Shown here: in pieces, positions 1 to 8,333 of the stretch
How positions within the stretch are numbered: the first letter of the stretch is position 1
Layout: each line of letters starts with the position of its first letter
DNA from: Bradyrhizobium betae
Lineage (GTDB): Bacteria > Pseudomonadota > Alphaproteobacteria > Rhizobiales > Xanthobacteraceae
Direction of reading: 5' to 3'
Length of the DNA stretch: 64,000 nucleotides
NCBI RefSeq assembly: GCF_008932115.1
Contig: NZ_CP044543.1
Coordinates: 744,001-808,000 of the forward strand
Notes under the pieces: model-generated
Database searches by the model: none
Told to the model about the DNA's origin: nothing
Seen by the model: the letters and a program-made list of their open reading frames with translations, nothing else
Position numbers and translations under genes: made by a program

Positions 1-76
1 TGCCGGGCGTGGCCTCGCCCTCGCCAAGCGTCTCGCCGGCGCGGCAGGTAATGCAGACGTAAAGTGTGACGGTCAT
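1..76 (-). CDS. DUF1636-type predicted metal-binding protein, N-terminal fragment
   Basis: Only the first 25 codons lie in the window; the gene continues past the left edge. The start reads MTVTLYVCITCRAGETLGEG, with a CxxC pair near the N-terminus as in small DUF1636 proteins encoded beside alphaproteobacterial cobalamin genes. A purine-rich GGAAGAGG precedes the ATG. It lies directly downstream of a cobalamin riboswitch on the same strand, so its expression is probably repressed by B12, along with whatever follows it (cobW or cobN would be usual, but cannot be seen). A role in cobalt handling is inference. Confidence 0.6.
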   Translation of the reverse strand, partial: MTVTLYVCITCRAGETLGEGEATPG

Positions 77-186
77 CGCCTCTTCCAGGATATTCAGCGG
101 GAGGCGAAGAGGCACACGGACCATTCCCCCGAAGGCCCGTTTTCCCCGTCGCGGAACACCCCGTCCGCCGGTCCAAAAATCGTCCG

Positions 187-380
187 CGCTGGCAGGTCTC
201 CCGGCTTGCGGAGCAGGGCTTTTGGCCCTTCGATCCCCGCCTTCCCGATCCCCTGGGGGGATCAGTGGCTTTGGACATCTCTCCGGTCACGGTCGCGGGG
301 GCGGCTGCAGTTTGGACCCAAATCTTGCAGATTCGGACCCTATCGCATTCCCTCTTCGCCTGTCATAGGACAGGAACCAA
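187..380 (-). promoter_or_regulatory. cobalamin (AdoCbl) riboswitch
   Basis: Read on the minus strand, this stretch holds the ordered conserved blocks of the B12 element: GGTTCC near 378, GGCGAAGAGGGAAT around 347-360, GCAGCCGCCCCCGCGACCGTG around 289-308, AGCCACTG around 263-270, GGGAAGGCG near 238-246, and the B12 box AGCCGGGAGACCTGCC at 191-206. The order and spacing match the class. It faces the partial DUF1636 gene and not cobO, which lies divergently on the other side. The expected action is to shut off the leftward operon when adenosylcobalamin is abundant. Confidence 0.93.
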
Positions 381-436
381 CGCCGGGCCACCATTTGCCC
401 CCGGCCGCCTCTTGTCAAGCCGAAGGACCGGGACCG

Positions 437-1072
437 ATGACGCCTGAACCGGATACCCAGACGGGTGAGCAAACCGACGCCCGACACGCCCAGAAAATGG
501 CAAAGAAGAAGGCCGCCCGCGACAAGATCATGGCGACCAAGAGCGGCGAAAAAGGCCTCATCATCGTCCACACCGGCGCCGGCAAGGGCAAGTCCTCCTC
601 GGCCTTCGGCATGATCGTCCGCTGCGTCGCCCATGGCTTCCCCTGCGCGGTCGTGCAGTTCATCAAGGGGGCCTGGGACACCGGCGAACGCCGCCTGCTC
701 ACCGGCCATTTCGGCGACCTCTGCCAGTTCCACGCCATGGGCGAAGGCTTCACCTGGGAAACGCAGGACCGTGCCCGCGACATCGCCGCCGCACGCGCCG
801 GCTGGGAGAAGGCCAAGGAGCTGATCCTCGATCCCGATTTGCGCATGATCGTGCTCGACGAGATCAACATCGCGCTGCGCTACGACTATCTCGACATCGC
901 CGAGGTCGTCGAATTCCTGACGACCTCGAAGCCGCCGATGACGCATGTCGTTTTGACCGGACGGAACGCCAAGGACGAACTGATCGAGATCGCCGATCTC
1001 GTCACCGAGATGACGCTGGTCAAGCATCCCTTCCGCTCCGGCATCAAGGCGCAAGCCGGCGTCGAGTTCTGA
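437..1072 (+). CDS. cobO: cob(I)yrinic acid a,c-diamide adenosyltransferase
   Basis: CobO/BtuR-family corrinoid adenosyltransferase of 211 residues, transferring the adenosyl group of ATP to the cobalt of cob(I)yrinic acid a,c-diamide. The P-loop is [14 protein letters not shown] at residues 45-58. The later blocks [18 protein letters not shown] and [15 protein letters not shown], and the C-terminal [10 protein letters not shown] tail, are typical. The frame is open further upstream, but those codons overlap the opposite-strand riboswitch. The ATG at 437 gives the usual family length with a Lys-rich N-terminal arm, so it was chosen. cobQ begins 11 bases downstream, so the two are cotranscribed. 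Confidence 0.93.
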   Translation: MTPEPDTQTGEQTDARHAQKMAKKKAARDKIMATKSGEKGLIIVHTGAGKGKSSSAFGMIVRCVAHGFPCAVVQFIKGAWDTGERRLLTGHFGDLCQFHAMGEGFTWETQDRARDIAAARAGWEKAKELILDPDLRMIVLDEINIALRYDYLDIAEVVEFLTTSKPPMTHVVLTGRNAKDELIEIADLVTEMTLVKHPFRSGIKAQAGVEF

Positions 1073-1083
1073 AGATAGTCGCG

Positions 1084-2532
1084 ATGGCGCGCGCATTGAT
1101 GATCCAGGGAGCCGGCTCGGACGTGGGCAAGTCGCTCATCGTCGCCGGCCTCGCGCGCGCCTTCACGCGGCGCGGTTTGCGCGTGCTCCCCTTCAAGCCG
1201 CAGAACATGTCGAACAACGCCGCCGTCACCGTCGATGGCGGCGAGATCGGCCGCGCCCAGGCGCTGCAGGCGCTCGCCGCCGGGGTCGAGCCGCACACCG
1301 ACATGAACCCGGTGCTGCTCAAGCCCGAGACCGATGTCGGCGCGCAAATCATCGTCCACGGAAAGCGCGTCGCGACTGCGCGTGCGCGCGACTACGCGGC
1401 GATGAAGCCCTCGCTGATGGGCGCCGTGCTGGAAAGCTTCGAGCGCCTGAAGGCGCGCGCCGATCTCGTGCTTGTCGAGGGTGCCGGCAGCCCCGCCGAG
1501 GTGAACCTGCGCAAGGCCGACATCGCCAATATGGGCTTTGCCCGCAGGGCCGACGTCCCCGTCGTGCTGGTTGGCGATATCGATCGCGGCGGCGTCATCG
1601 CCCAGCTCGTCGGCATCAAGACGGTGATCGACCCGGACGACGCCGCGATGATCCAGGGTTTTGTCATCAACAAGTTTCGCGGCGATCCCACGCTGTTCGA
1701 CGATGGCTACAAGCTGATCGAGCAGACGACGGCCTGGCGCGGGCTTGGCGTGTTGCCCTGGTTCGCCCGCGCCGGCGAGCTGCCGGCCGAGGACGCACTC
1801 GGTCTCACCGACGCGCGCAAGCCGGGCCAATGCAAGATGGCCTGCCTTGCGCTGTCGCGGATCGCTAATTTCGACGATCTCGATCCGCTCAAGCTCGAGC
1901 CCGGCGTCGATCTCATCATGGTGCGTCCGGGCGAAGCGATCCCCGGCGATGTCAGGCTCGTCATCATCCCGGGCTCAAAATCCACCCGCGGCGATCTCGC
2001 CTTCCTGCGCGCGCAGGGCTGGGACATCGATCTGCTGGCGCATCACCGCAGGGGCGGCCATGTGCTCGGCCTCTGCGGCGGTTATCAGATGCTCGGCCGC
2101 AGCGTCGCCGACCCCGATGGCATCGAGGGCCCCGCGGGCGACACGCCGGGCCTCGGGCTTCTGAACGTGGATACGGTGATGACCCCGCAGAAGACGCTGA
2201 CGCGTGTCGCGGCCGTGCACGCCGCCACGGAGCAGCCGATCGAGGCCTACGAGATTCACATCGGCCGCACCGACGGGCCCGATCGCGCCCGCCCTTTCGC
2301 GAAGCTGAACGGCGAGCCGGAAGGCGCGATCTCGCGCGATGGGCGCGTGCAGGGCAGCTATCTGCACGGCCTGTTCACATCGGATGATTTCCGCAAGGCG
2401 TATCTCGCCAAGCTCGACATTGCCGCCGGCGACGAGCCCTATCACGCCAGGGTCGAGAGCGCGCTCGACGCGCTCGCCGATCACATCGAACAGCATCTCG
2501 ACGTCGAGGGCCTGCTTGCGCTAGCGCGCTAG
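1084..2532 (+). CDS. cobQ: cobyric acid synthase
   Basis: Glutamine-dependent amidotransferase (CobQ/CbiP, 482 residues, normal length) that amidates positions b, d, e and g of adenosylcobyrinic a,c-diamide in the cytoplasm. The N-terminal dethiobiotin-synthetase-like ATPase domain shows [10 protein letters not shown] followed by [10 protein letters not shown]. The C-terminal class-I glutaminase-like domain has the nucleophile Cys331 in [10 protein letters not shown] and His428 in GSYLHGLF. It follows cobO closely, and its stop codon overlaps the end of the convergent cobC gene by 12 bases. No terminator is visible between the two convergent genes. Confidence 0.96.
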   Translation: MARALMIQGAGSDVGKSLIVAGLARAFTRRGLRVLPFKPQNMSNNAAVTVDGGEIGRAQALQALAAGVEPHTDMNPVLLKPETDVGAQIIVHGKRVATARARDYAAMKPSLMGAVLESFERLKARADLVLVEGAGSPAEVNLRKADIANMGFARRADVPVVLVGDIDRGGVIAQLVGIKTVIDPDDAAMIQGFVINKFRGDPTLFDDGYKLIEQTTAWRGLGVLPWFARAGELPAEDALGLTDARKPGQCKMACLALSRIANFDDLDPLKLEPGVDLIMVRPGEAIPGDVRLVIIPGSKSTRGDLAFLRAQGWDIDLLAHHRRGGHVLGLCGGYQMLGRSVADPDGIEGPAGDTPGLGLLNVDTVMTPQKTLTRVAAVHAATEQPIEAYEIHIGRTDGPDRARPFAKLNGEPEGAISRDGRVQGSYLHGLFTSDDFRKAYLAKLDIAAGDEPYHARVESALDALADHIEQHLDVEGLLALAR

Positions 2533-3486
2533 CAACTCGGCAAGGCGCGTCCATTCGGCTTCGTTGCCGGGAAGTCCGAGGCGCAGCCATCCCGGCTCTC
2601 TCGCGAACACACGCGACCAGATCTGGCCGCGCGCTAGTTGTTCCTGCGCGGCAAGCGCATCAGGCGTCTCGTAGAGACGAAACAGCGATGTGCCACCGAC
2701 GAGACGCCAGCCTTGCGATCGCGCGATGTCGTCGAGGCGACCACAGTCGCGCGCCAGCCGCGCTGACGTCGCCTCGGCCCAGGCATCATCGCGCAAGGCG
2801 CGGCAGCCGATCGAGATCGCAGCTCCCGAGACCGGCCATGGACCCGACATCGTCGCCAGATTCTCGATGTCGGCCGCATTGCCGATCGCGAAGCCGAGCC
2901 GCAGGCCGGCCAGACCATAGAACTTTCCGAACGAACGCAGGATCAGCAGTCCCGGCCGATCCGCCTCACGCACCAGCGATAGTTGCGGAACGGCGTCGGC
3001 AAAGCTTTCATCGATGACGAGACGGCCGACGCGCGGCAGCAGCGTGAGCAGATCCTTTGCGGGATGGCATCGGCCGTCGGGATTGTTCGGGTTGACGACG
3101 ATCGCAACATCCGCGCCCGCCAGCGCGGCGAGCTCGCCGACCTCCTGCACGTCCCAGCCAGCGGCCGACAGCACGCCCGCATATTCATTGTAGGTCGGCG
3201 CGAGGATGCGGGCCCGGCCGGGTGGCGCCAGTTGCGGCAACAGTTGAATGGCAGCCTGCGCACCGCCCGTCGCCACGACCGGCGCGCTGGTGCGATAGGC
3301 GTGATGCGCCGCGTCGTGCAGGGCTTCTATTTCGGCGCGCGACGGCAATGCCTGCCAATGATGCGCGCTCACCTCGCCCACCGGATAAGGCAGCCGGTTG
3401 ATCCCCGTCGAGAGGTCGATCCAGTGCTCGGCGCGTCCGCCAAAACGCTGCTGGGCCAGATCGAGATTTCCACCGTGCTCGCGCAT
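2521..3486 (-). CDS. cobC: threonine-phosphate decarboxylase (CobC/CobD family aminotransferase fold)
   Basis: PLP-dependent enzyme of 321 residues that makes (R)-1-amino-2-propanol O-phosphate from L-threonine phosphate, the linker of the cobalamin nucleotide loop. It shows the N-terminal [14 protein letters not shown] signature of the family, the substrate/PLP segment [10 protein letters not shown], and the Schiff-base lysine in [17 protein letters not shown]. The frame is open further upstream, but the start at MREHGGNLD fits the family and lies 11 bases after the cbiB stop, giving a cbiB-cobC pair transcribed leftward. The symbol follows Pseudomonas usage; the Salmonella name is cobD. Confidence 0.9.
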   Translation of the reverse strand: MREHGGNLDLAQQRFGGRAEHWIDLSTGINRLPYPVGEVSAHHWQALPSRAEIEALHDAAHHAYRTSAPVVATGGAQAAIQLLPQLAPPGRARILAPTYNEYAGVLSAAGWDVQEVGELAALAGADVAIVVNPNNPDGRCHPAKDLLTLLPRVGRLVIDESFADAVPQLSLVREADRPGLLILRSFGKFYGLAGLRLGFAIGNAADIENLATMSGPWPVSGAAISIGCRALRDDAWAEATSARLARDCGRLDDIARSQGWRLVGGTSLFRLYETPDALAAQEQLARGQIWSRVFAREPGWLRLGLPGNEAEWTRLAELLAR

Positions 3487-3497
3487 GCCCCGTTCTT

Positions 3498-4463
3498 TCA
3501 CGCGAAGGCGAGGATCGCAAGCACAGCAGCGAGCAGCAGCATGGCACGGCGGTAGACCGTCAATCCTTCGCCAATATCGGCGGCGAGCGGATCGCGCGCG
3601 CCTTCGTTGAGCCAGGGCTCGTGGGTGGTGCTGCCGTGATAGATGCGGGGGCCGCTGAGCCGCACGCCGAGCCCGCCCGCCATCGCCGCTTCCGGCCAGC
3701 CGGCATTGGGTGAGCGATGCCGGCGCGCGTCGCGCGTCATGCACGACAGCGCCTCGGATCGCCTTGGCGCCAGCAGCACGAACAGGAATCCGGTCAGGCG
3801 CGCCGGAATGAAATTGGCGACATCGTCGATGCGGGCCGCAGCCCAGCCGAAGGCTGCGTGCCGTTCGCTGCGATGGCCGATCATGGAGTCGAGCGTGTTG
3901 ATCGCCTTGTAGCCGAAAATCCCGGGCAGTCCGAACAGTGCGCCCCAGAACACCGGCGCGACGATGCCGTCGGAAGCATTTTCGGCAAGGCTCTCGATCG
4001 CTGCGCGCGCGATGCCGGCTTCATCGAGCGCCGCGGGATCGCGGCCGACGATACGCGAGACTGCGTCGCGCGCAGCGGCGATGTCTCCGGCGCGCAACGG
4101 TTTCGCGACGGCTGCCACATGATCATGCAGCGAGCGCAGCGCGACCAGTGGCCAGGCCAGCACGCCCACCAGCACGGCCTGCCCCCATCCCCAAGGCAGC
4201 AATGACTGCAGCAATGACTGGAGCACCCAGCCGAGCGCGACCGAGAGCGCGATCACCAGGAGCGCGCCGGCGACGCCGGCAACGCGGCGAAATGCCGGCG
4301 GATCGGATGGGCGATTCGACATGGCGTCGATGACGCTGATCAGCCGGCCGAGCCAGGTTACGGGATGGCCGATCCGCGCGAACAGCCATGCCGGCCAGCC
4401 CATGAGGGCATCCACCGCCATCGCCACCATCATCGCGCCCGCAAAGCCCACACCCACTCCCAA
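3498..4463 (-). CDS. cbiB: adenosylcobinamide-phosphate synthase
   Basis: Polytopic membrane protein of 321 residues (CbiB, CobD in Pseudomonas nomenclature) that joins adenosylcobyric acid to aminopropanol phosphate. Conserved blocks are DALMGWPAWLFARIGHPVTW near the N-terminus, SLAENASDGIVAPVFWGALF, INTLDSMIGHRSERHAAFGW followed by ARIDDVANFIPARLT, and SPNAGWPEAAMAGGLGVRL. Several hydrophobic helices surround these blocks and a last one closes the C-terminus (LLLAAVLAILAFA). It is divergent from cobU, with a 122-base shared upstream region, and leads cobC. Confidence 0.95.
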   Translation of the reverse strand: MGVGVGFAGAMMVAMAVDALMGWPAWLFARIGHPVTWLGRLISVIDAMSNRPSDPPAFRRVAGVAGALLVIALSVALGWVLQSLLQSLLPWGWGQAVLVGVLAWPLVALRSLHDHVAAVAKPLRAGDIAAARDAVSRIVGRDPAALDEAGIARAAIESLAENASDGIVAPVFWGALFGLPGIFGYKAINTLDSMIGHRSERHAAFGWAAARIDDVANFIPARLTGFLFVLLAPRRSEALSCMTRDARRHRSPNAGWPEAAMAGGLGVRLSGPRIYHGSTTHEPWLNEGARDPLAADIGEGLTVYRRAMLLLAAVLAILAFA

Positions 4464-4585
4464 GGCTGCCTCCTGTCCCGCCCCTGTTGCGCAAAGCGAC
4501 GGCGGAGCGCAAGCCCCTGCCCGTCTGATTTCGGCTTTGTCTTTGGCCGCGTTTGGTGATTAGTCAGGCCCGATAGGAGACCTTC

Positions 4586-5089
4586 ATGGCCGTCATCTTG
4601 ATCACGGGCGGAGCGCGATCGGGCAAGAGCAAGCGTGCGGAAATACGCACGCGCGCCTTCCCGGGACAGCCTGTCTATGTCGCGACGGCCGAGGCGCTGG
4701 ATGCCGAAATGGAGGCGCGAATCGCCATGCATCGTGCGCGCCGCGGAACCGACTGGATCGAGCGCGAGGTGCCGCTCGACCTCGTGCCCGCGCTGGCCGC
4801 AAGTGATGGCGGCGGCGCCAGGCTGGTCGATTGCCTGACGCTATGGCTCTCCAACCTGATGCATGCGGAGCGCGACTGGGAGCGCGAGGTGAGCGAGCTC
4901 GCCGCCGCCCTGCCACGCCTCAAGAGTCCCGTCGTCCTCGTGACCAACGAAGTCGGCCTCGGCATCGTGCCCGACAACGCACTGGCGCGCAGCTATCGCG
5001 ACGCCGCCGGGATCATGAACCAGACCATCGCGGCAATTGCCGACGAGGTCGAATTCGTGGTCGCCGGCCTGCCGATGAAACTGAAATGA
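4586..5089 (+). CDS. cobU: bifunctional adenosylcobinamide kinase / adenosylcobinamide-phosphate guanylyltransferase
   Basis: Cytoplasmic 167-residue enzyme (CobU; CobP in Pseudomonas) that activates adenosylcobinamide for nucleotide-loop assembly. The P-loop GGARSGKSKRAE is at residues 8-19. A histidine near residue 49 (RIAMHRARRGTDW) is placed like the guanylylated histidine of the family. DCLTLWLSNL and VTNEVGLGIVPDNALARSYR are both canonical, and the length is normal. A GATAGGAG ribosome-binding site precedes the ATG. Its TGA overlaps the ATG of cobS (ATGA), implying translational coupling. Confidence 0.95.
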   Translation: MAVILITGGARSGKSKRAEIRTRAFPGQPVYVATAEALDAEMEARIAMHRARRGTDWIEREVPLDLVPALAASDGGGARLVDCLTLWLSNLMHAERDWEREVSELAAALPRLKSPVVLVTNEVGLGIVPDNALARSYRDAAGIMNQTIAAIADEVEFVVAGLPMKLK

Positions 5090-5868
5090 TGCCGCGCGCC
5101 GAATTCCTGAAGGACGTCGTCGCCGATCTCAGGATGGCAGCTTCGTTCGTGACGATCCTTCCCGTCGCGTCGTCGACGCCCGCGGCCGACGGCGCCGTCG
5201 CGCGCGCGACCTGGGCGCTGCCCGTCGCCGGACTGCTGGTCGGCCTTGCCGGCGCGTTGGTCTACAAGATCGCCAGCCGGTTCGGACTGGCGCCAAACCT
5301 TGCCGCCCTGCTCGCACTCGCGACGACCGCGCTCATCACCGGCGCGCTGCATGAGGACGGGCTTGCCGATACCGCCGACGGGCTCGGCGGCGGCCGCACC
5401 CGCGCGCGCAAGCTCGAAATCATGCGTGACAGCCGGATCGGCACCTACGGCACCTGCGCGCTGATCCTGTCATTCGGCCTGCGTTGGAGCGCGCTCGCAA
5501 CAATCGCCAGTCCGTGGTTGGTCACGCTCGCGCTGTGCGCCGCGCACGCAGGCGCGCGCGCGGGCGTGCCGGCCTTCATGTCGCTGGTGCCGCCTGCACG
5601 GCCCGACGGGCTGTCGGCAAGCGCGGGCGCGCCGCCGGGCCGCAGCGTCGCCATTGCGTTTGCGCTCGGCACGCTGGTACTCGCTCTCGCGCTTGGGCCG
5701 GGCAAGGCCCTCGCCGGGCTGATCCTGCTGTCGCTCGCCGGCCTGCTGCTGGCGCGGCTTGCGATCCGCCAGATCGGCGGGCAGACCGGCGACATCCTCG
5801 GTGCGTTCGAGCAGCTCGGCGAGATCCTGATCCTGCTGGTCGCAGCGGCCTTCCTGGGGGGACGCTGA
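5086..5868 (+). CDS. cobS: adenosylcobinamide-GDP ribazoletransferase (cobalamin synthase)
   Basis: Integral membrane enzyme of 260 residues (CobS in Salmonella nomenclature, CobV in Pseudomonas) that joins adenosylcobinamide-GDP to alpha-ribazole (phosphate). The family block HEDGLADTADGLGGGRTR is followed by LEIMRDSRIGTYG, and a C-terminal GGQTGDILGAFEQLGEI is present; the Asp-rich parts are expected to bind Mg. The frame is open further upstream, but the ATG overlapping the cobU stop gives the family length. The second codon is also ATG. bluB follows after 4 bases. Confidence 0.95.
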   Translation: MMPRAEFLKDVVADLRMAASFVTILPVASSTPAADGAVARATWALPVAGLLVGLAGALVYKIASRFGLAPNLAALLALATTALITGALHEDGLADTADGLGGGRTRARKLEIMRDSRIGTYGTCALILSFGLRWSALATIASPWLVTLALCAAHAGARAGVPAFMSLVPPARPDGLSASAGAPPGRSVAIAFALGTLVLALALGPGKALAGLILLSLAGLLLARLAIRQIGGQTGDILGAFEQLGEILILLVAAAFLGGR

Positions 5869-5872
5869 CCTC

Positions 5873-6505
5873 ATGGTCGAGTTCGACGACACCTTCCGCC
5901 AACACTTGCGCGAGCTGTTCGTGTGGCGCCGCGACGTGCGCCGCTTTCGCAGCGATCCGTTGCCGGACGGCGCAATGGATCGTCTGATCGAGACCGCCTG
6001 CCTTTCGCCCTCGGTCGGACTCAGCCAGCCATGGCGCTTCGTCATCGTCGATGATCCCGCGCGCCGCCGCGCCGTCATCGACGACTTCAAGGCGTGCAAC
6101 GCCGACGCGCTGAATTGCTATTCCGGCGAACGCGCCGCGCGCTATGCCGCGCTGAAGCTGTCGGGCCTGGAACAGGCGCCCGCCCACCTTGCCGTGTTCG
6201 CCGACAAGGCCAGCGACATCGGCCACGGTCTCGGCCGCGCTACCATGCCGGAGACGACGGAATATTCCGTGGTCGCCGCCATCATCGCGATGTGGCTCGC
6301 CGCCCGCGCCGAGGGTATCGGGCTTGGCTGGGTCTCGATCCTGAACCCGGCGCGCATTCACACCGTTCTCGACGTGCCTGATACCTGGAAATTCATCGCC
6401 TATCTCTGCATCGGCTATCCCGAGGCCGAATGCGACCAGCCCGAGTTGGAGCAGGCGAAGTGGGAGCATCGGCGCGGCGCGGAGGAGTTCACGCTGCGGC
6501 GCTGA
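5873..6505 (+). CDS. bluB: 5,6-dimethylbenzimidazole synthase
   Basis: Nitroreductase-fold flavoenzyme of 210 residues that breaks down FMNH2 with oxygen to give 5,6-dimethylbenzimidazole, the lower ligand of cobalamin. It shows the BluB features WRRDVRRFRSDPLP, LSPSVGLSQPWRF, NCYSGERAARYAALKLSGLE, and IGLGWVSILNP near the C-terminus. It is the last gene of the rightward cobU-cobS-bluB run. The lower-ligand phosphoribosyltransferase CobT, which uses the BluB product, is not in the window. A long palindrome follows 25 bases after the stop. Confidence 0.95.
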   Translation: MVEFDDTFRQHLRELFVWRRDVRRFRSDPLPDGAMDRLIETACLSPSVGLSQPWRFVIVDDPARRRAVIDDFKACNADALNCYSGERAARYAALKLSGLEQAPAHLAVFADKASDIGHGLGRATMPETTEYSVVAAIIAMWLAARAEGIGLGWVSILNPARIHTVLDVPDTWKFIAYLCIGYPEAECDQPELEQAKWEHRRGAEEFTLRR

Positions 6506-6530
6506 GCGCCGCGCCCACGCATCCATCCTC

Positions 6531-6610
6531 CGTCATTGCGAGCGCAGCGAAGCAATCCAGGCTGTCTCCGCGGAGAAATTCTGGATTGCTTCGCTGCGCT
6601 CGCAATGACG
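6531..6610. repeat. REP-like 80-bp palindrome between convergent bluB and tpsB
   Basis: The ends CGTCATTGCGAGCGCAGCGA and its reverse complement TCGCTGCGCTCGCAATGACG are perfect inverted repeats. Both arms extend into GCAATCCAG/CTGGATTGC, leaving a short central GC-rich loop. Elements with this GTCATTGCGAGC lead are scattered through intergenic regions of Bradyrhizobiaceae (from memory). Between the convergent bluB and tpsB ends it could act as a transcription terminator or RNA stabiliser in both directions. Confidence 0.85.
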
Positions 6611-6633
6611 ATGGAGAGAGCGGCGACCTGCAG

Positions 6634-8322
6634 CTACGACCTGCTCTTGCCCGCGACTGCCGCCACCGGTGCCGGGCTTTCCTGCTTCTGGAACATCAGC
6701 AGCGGCCGGAAGATGACGCGACCATAGGCCTCGTAGTGGTTCTGGGTCGACACCGCCATCTTCAGCGGCGTCGCGTAGTTCGCCTCGAACGTCATGAACG
6801 ACGCGTAGGTCCAGGAGAAGCCGACGCCGACCGAGCCCATTTCCGTCACGCCAGGGAATGTCGAATACACCGCACCCCAGTCGGTGAAGATGTAGGTGTC
6901 GAATCCCCTGAGCCATTGCGACCAGTTGTAGTGCAGCTCGGCGTTGAAATAATAGCCGCTGTCGCCGGACGCCGCGTTGGAGGGATAGCCGCGCACGGTG
7001 GTGGGGCCGCCGATCGAGAAGATCTGGTCGCCCGGCAGCAGCTTTTCCTGCGTGTACTGCCAGCTCGCCAGCACGTTGGCGCTGAAGTTCGCCGGCCCTG
7101 CGGCGCTGGTCGCGATCAACGAGCCGGTATAGGTGTTGAACGTGCGGTTGTTGCCGAGCACGTGGTCCTGCCACTCGATGTAGTTCACCGCCGGCGAGAC
7201 CGTGATCGAATAGGTGTTGCCGGAATTCGTCACCGAGACGCCGGCCGTGGCCTTGTCGTAGTGGTCGTTGGTGACGTCGACCGTGGCGAAGCGGCTGACC
7301 GTCTTGCCCTCGGTCTCGGCGGCATTGAGCAGCACCAGCCAGTTCTGCGACACCCAGACCGGCTGGCTGAAGTTGATCGCGGCCTGGCTCGAGCGTCCTG
7401 TGACGTCGAGCGCGACGAACGGTCCGTTGAGGATCTTGATCTTGCCTTCGGTGTAGCTGACGCCGACGCGGCCGCCCCACGGATTGACTGGAACGCTGTA
7501 GGCGACGTTGCCGTTGAGATTGCCGTCGGAGCGGACGCCGTAGAACGTCAGGCGATCGTCGACGCCGAACAGGCCGTGGCGCTTGTAGAAGGCCCCGCCC
7601 TCCCAGCGCCCGGTGTTCTCAGGGCCCTGGTTGTCGGTGAAGAGCTGCAAGGTGTCGACCGGCGGCTCGATCACCGCGAACTGGAGGTCGGTGAGGCCGA
7701 AGCTCGTGCCGGGCTGGAGCAGCGCCTTGATCTGCACGTCGTTGGTGCGGTTGAACCAGGTCACGTCGCGGTTGAGTTTGGGAACGTCGAGGACCTCGCC
7801 TTCGGGCTCCTTCACGCGCTGCAGGATGTAGTCGGTGCGGGTCTGCTTGTTGCCTTCAATGGACGTCTTCTGAAGCCGGCCCTCGGTCAGCTTGATGCGG
7901 ACGACGCCGCCCTTGGCATCTTGATCTGGCAGCGTCGCGATGCCCGTGACGATGCCGCGCTCGGTGTAGATGGCGTTGATGTCGGCGACGAGCTGCAGCA
8001 GCGAGGCGATGTCGACGTTCTTGCCGACATACTTTCTGGCGATCTCGTCCAGCTCCGCCGGCGTGATGAACTTCGACGCATCGAATTCGACTCTGCGCAG
8101 GCGAAATTTCGGCCCTCCCGGCTTCAGCAACTGGGATTTCTCGCGCTCGCCGCCGATCACCGCGGGACCGGTGAGCTTGGGAGGCGCGCTCTGCTGTTCG
8201 AGCTGGCGGCGCTGCCGGTCGACGTCGTTCTGGATCACGCCGGGATTGATCGACTGGGCGCGCGCCGATGCGATGCAGCAAGCTGCAATCCCGACTCCCA
8301 ACGCTGCCCTCCAAATCCGCAT
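6634..8322 (-). CDS. TpsB / ShlB-FhaC-HecB family outer-membrane transporter
   Basis: Omp85-superfamily transporter of 562 residues that secretes its TpsA partner across the outer membrane. There is a signal peptide (residues about 1-22, ending ASARAQ). A periplasmic linker is followed by a POTRA region at about 72-155 (FRLRRVEFDASKF, then LVADINAIYTERG and VRIKLTEGRL). The rest is a beta-rich barrel. The barrel holds the conserved GGPTTVRGYP motif in the expected lid-lock position and ends with an aromatic-rich strand. It begins 11 bases after the giant tpsA stop codon, so partner and exporter are cotranscribed. Gln/Pro-rich N-terminal linkers are normal for the family. Confidence 0.92.
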   Translation of the reverse strand: MRIWRAALGVGIAACCIASARAQSINPGVIQNDVDRQRRQLEQQSAPPKLTGPAVIGGEREKSQLLKPGGPKFRLRRVEFDASKFITPAELDEIARKYVGKNVDIASLLQLVADINAIYTERGIVTGIATLPDQDAKGGVVRIKLTEGRLQKTSIEGNKQTRTDYILQRVKEPEGEVLDVPKLNRDVTWFNRTNDVQIKALLQPGTSFGLTDLQFAVIEPPVDTLQLFTDNQGPENTGRWEGGAFYKRHGLFGVDDRLTFYGVRSDGNLNGNVAYSVPVNPWGGRVGVSYTEGKIKILNGPFVALDVTGRSSQAAINFSQPVWVSQNWLVLLNAAETEGKTVSRFATVDVTNDHYDKATAGVSVTNSGNTYSITVSPAVNYIEWQDHVLGNNRTFNTYTGSLIATSAAGPANFSANVLASWQYTQEKLLPGDQIFSIGGPTTVRGYPSNAASGDSGYYFNAELHYNWSQWLRGFDTYIFTDWGAVYSTFPGVTEMGSVGVGFSWTYASFMTFEANYATPLKMAVSTQNHYEAYGRVIFRPLLMFQKQESPAPVAAVAGKSRS

Positions 8323-8333
8323 CCCGAATCCCG

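Noticed and set aside
287..1096. A 269-codon frame opposite cobO
   Set aside because: Shadow of a well-supported cobO frame; no recognisable motif and it overlaps the riboswitch.
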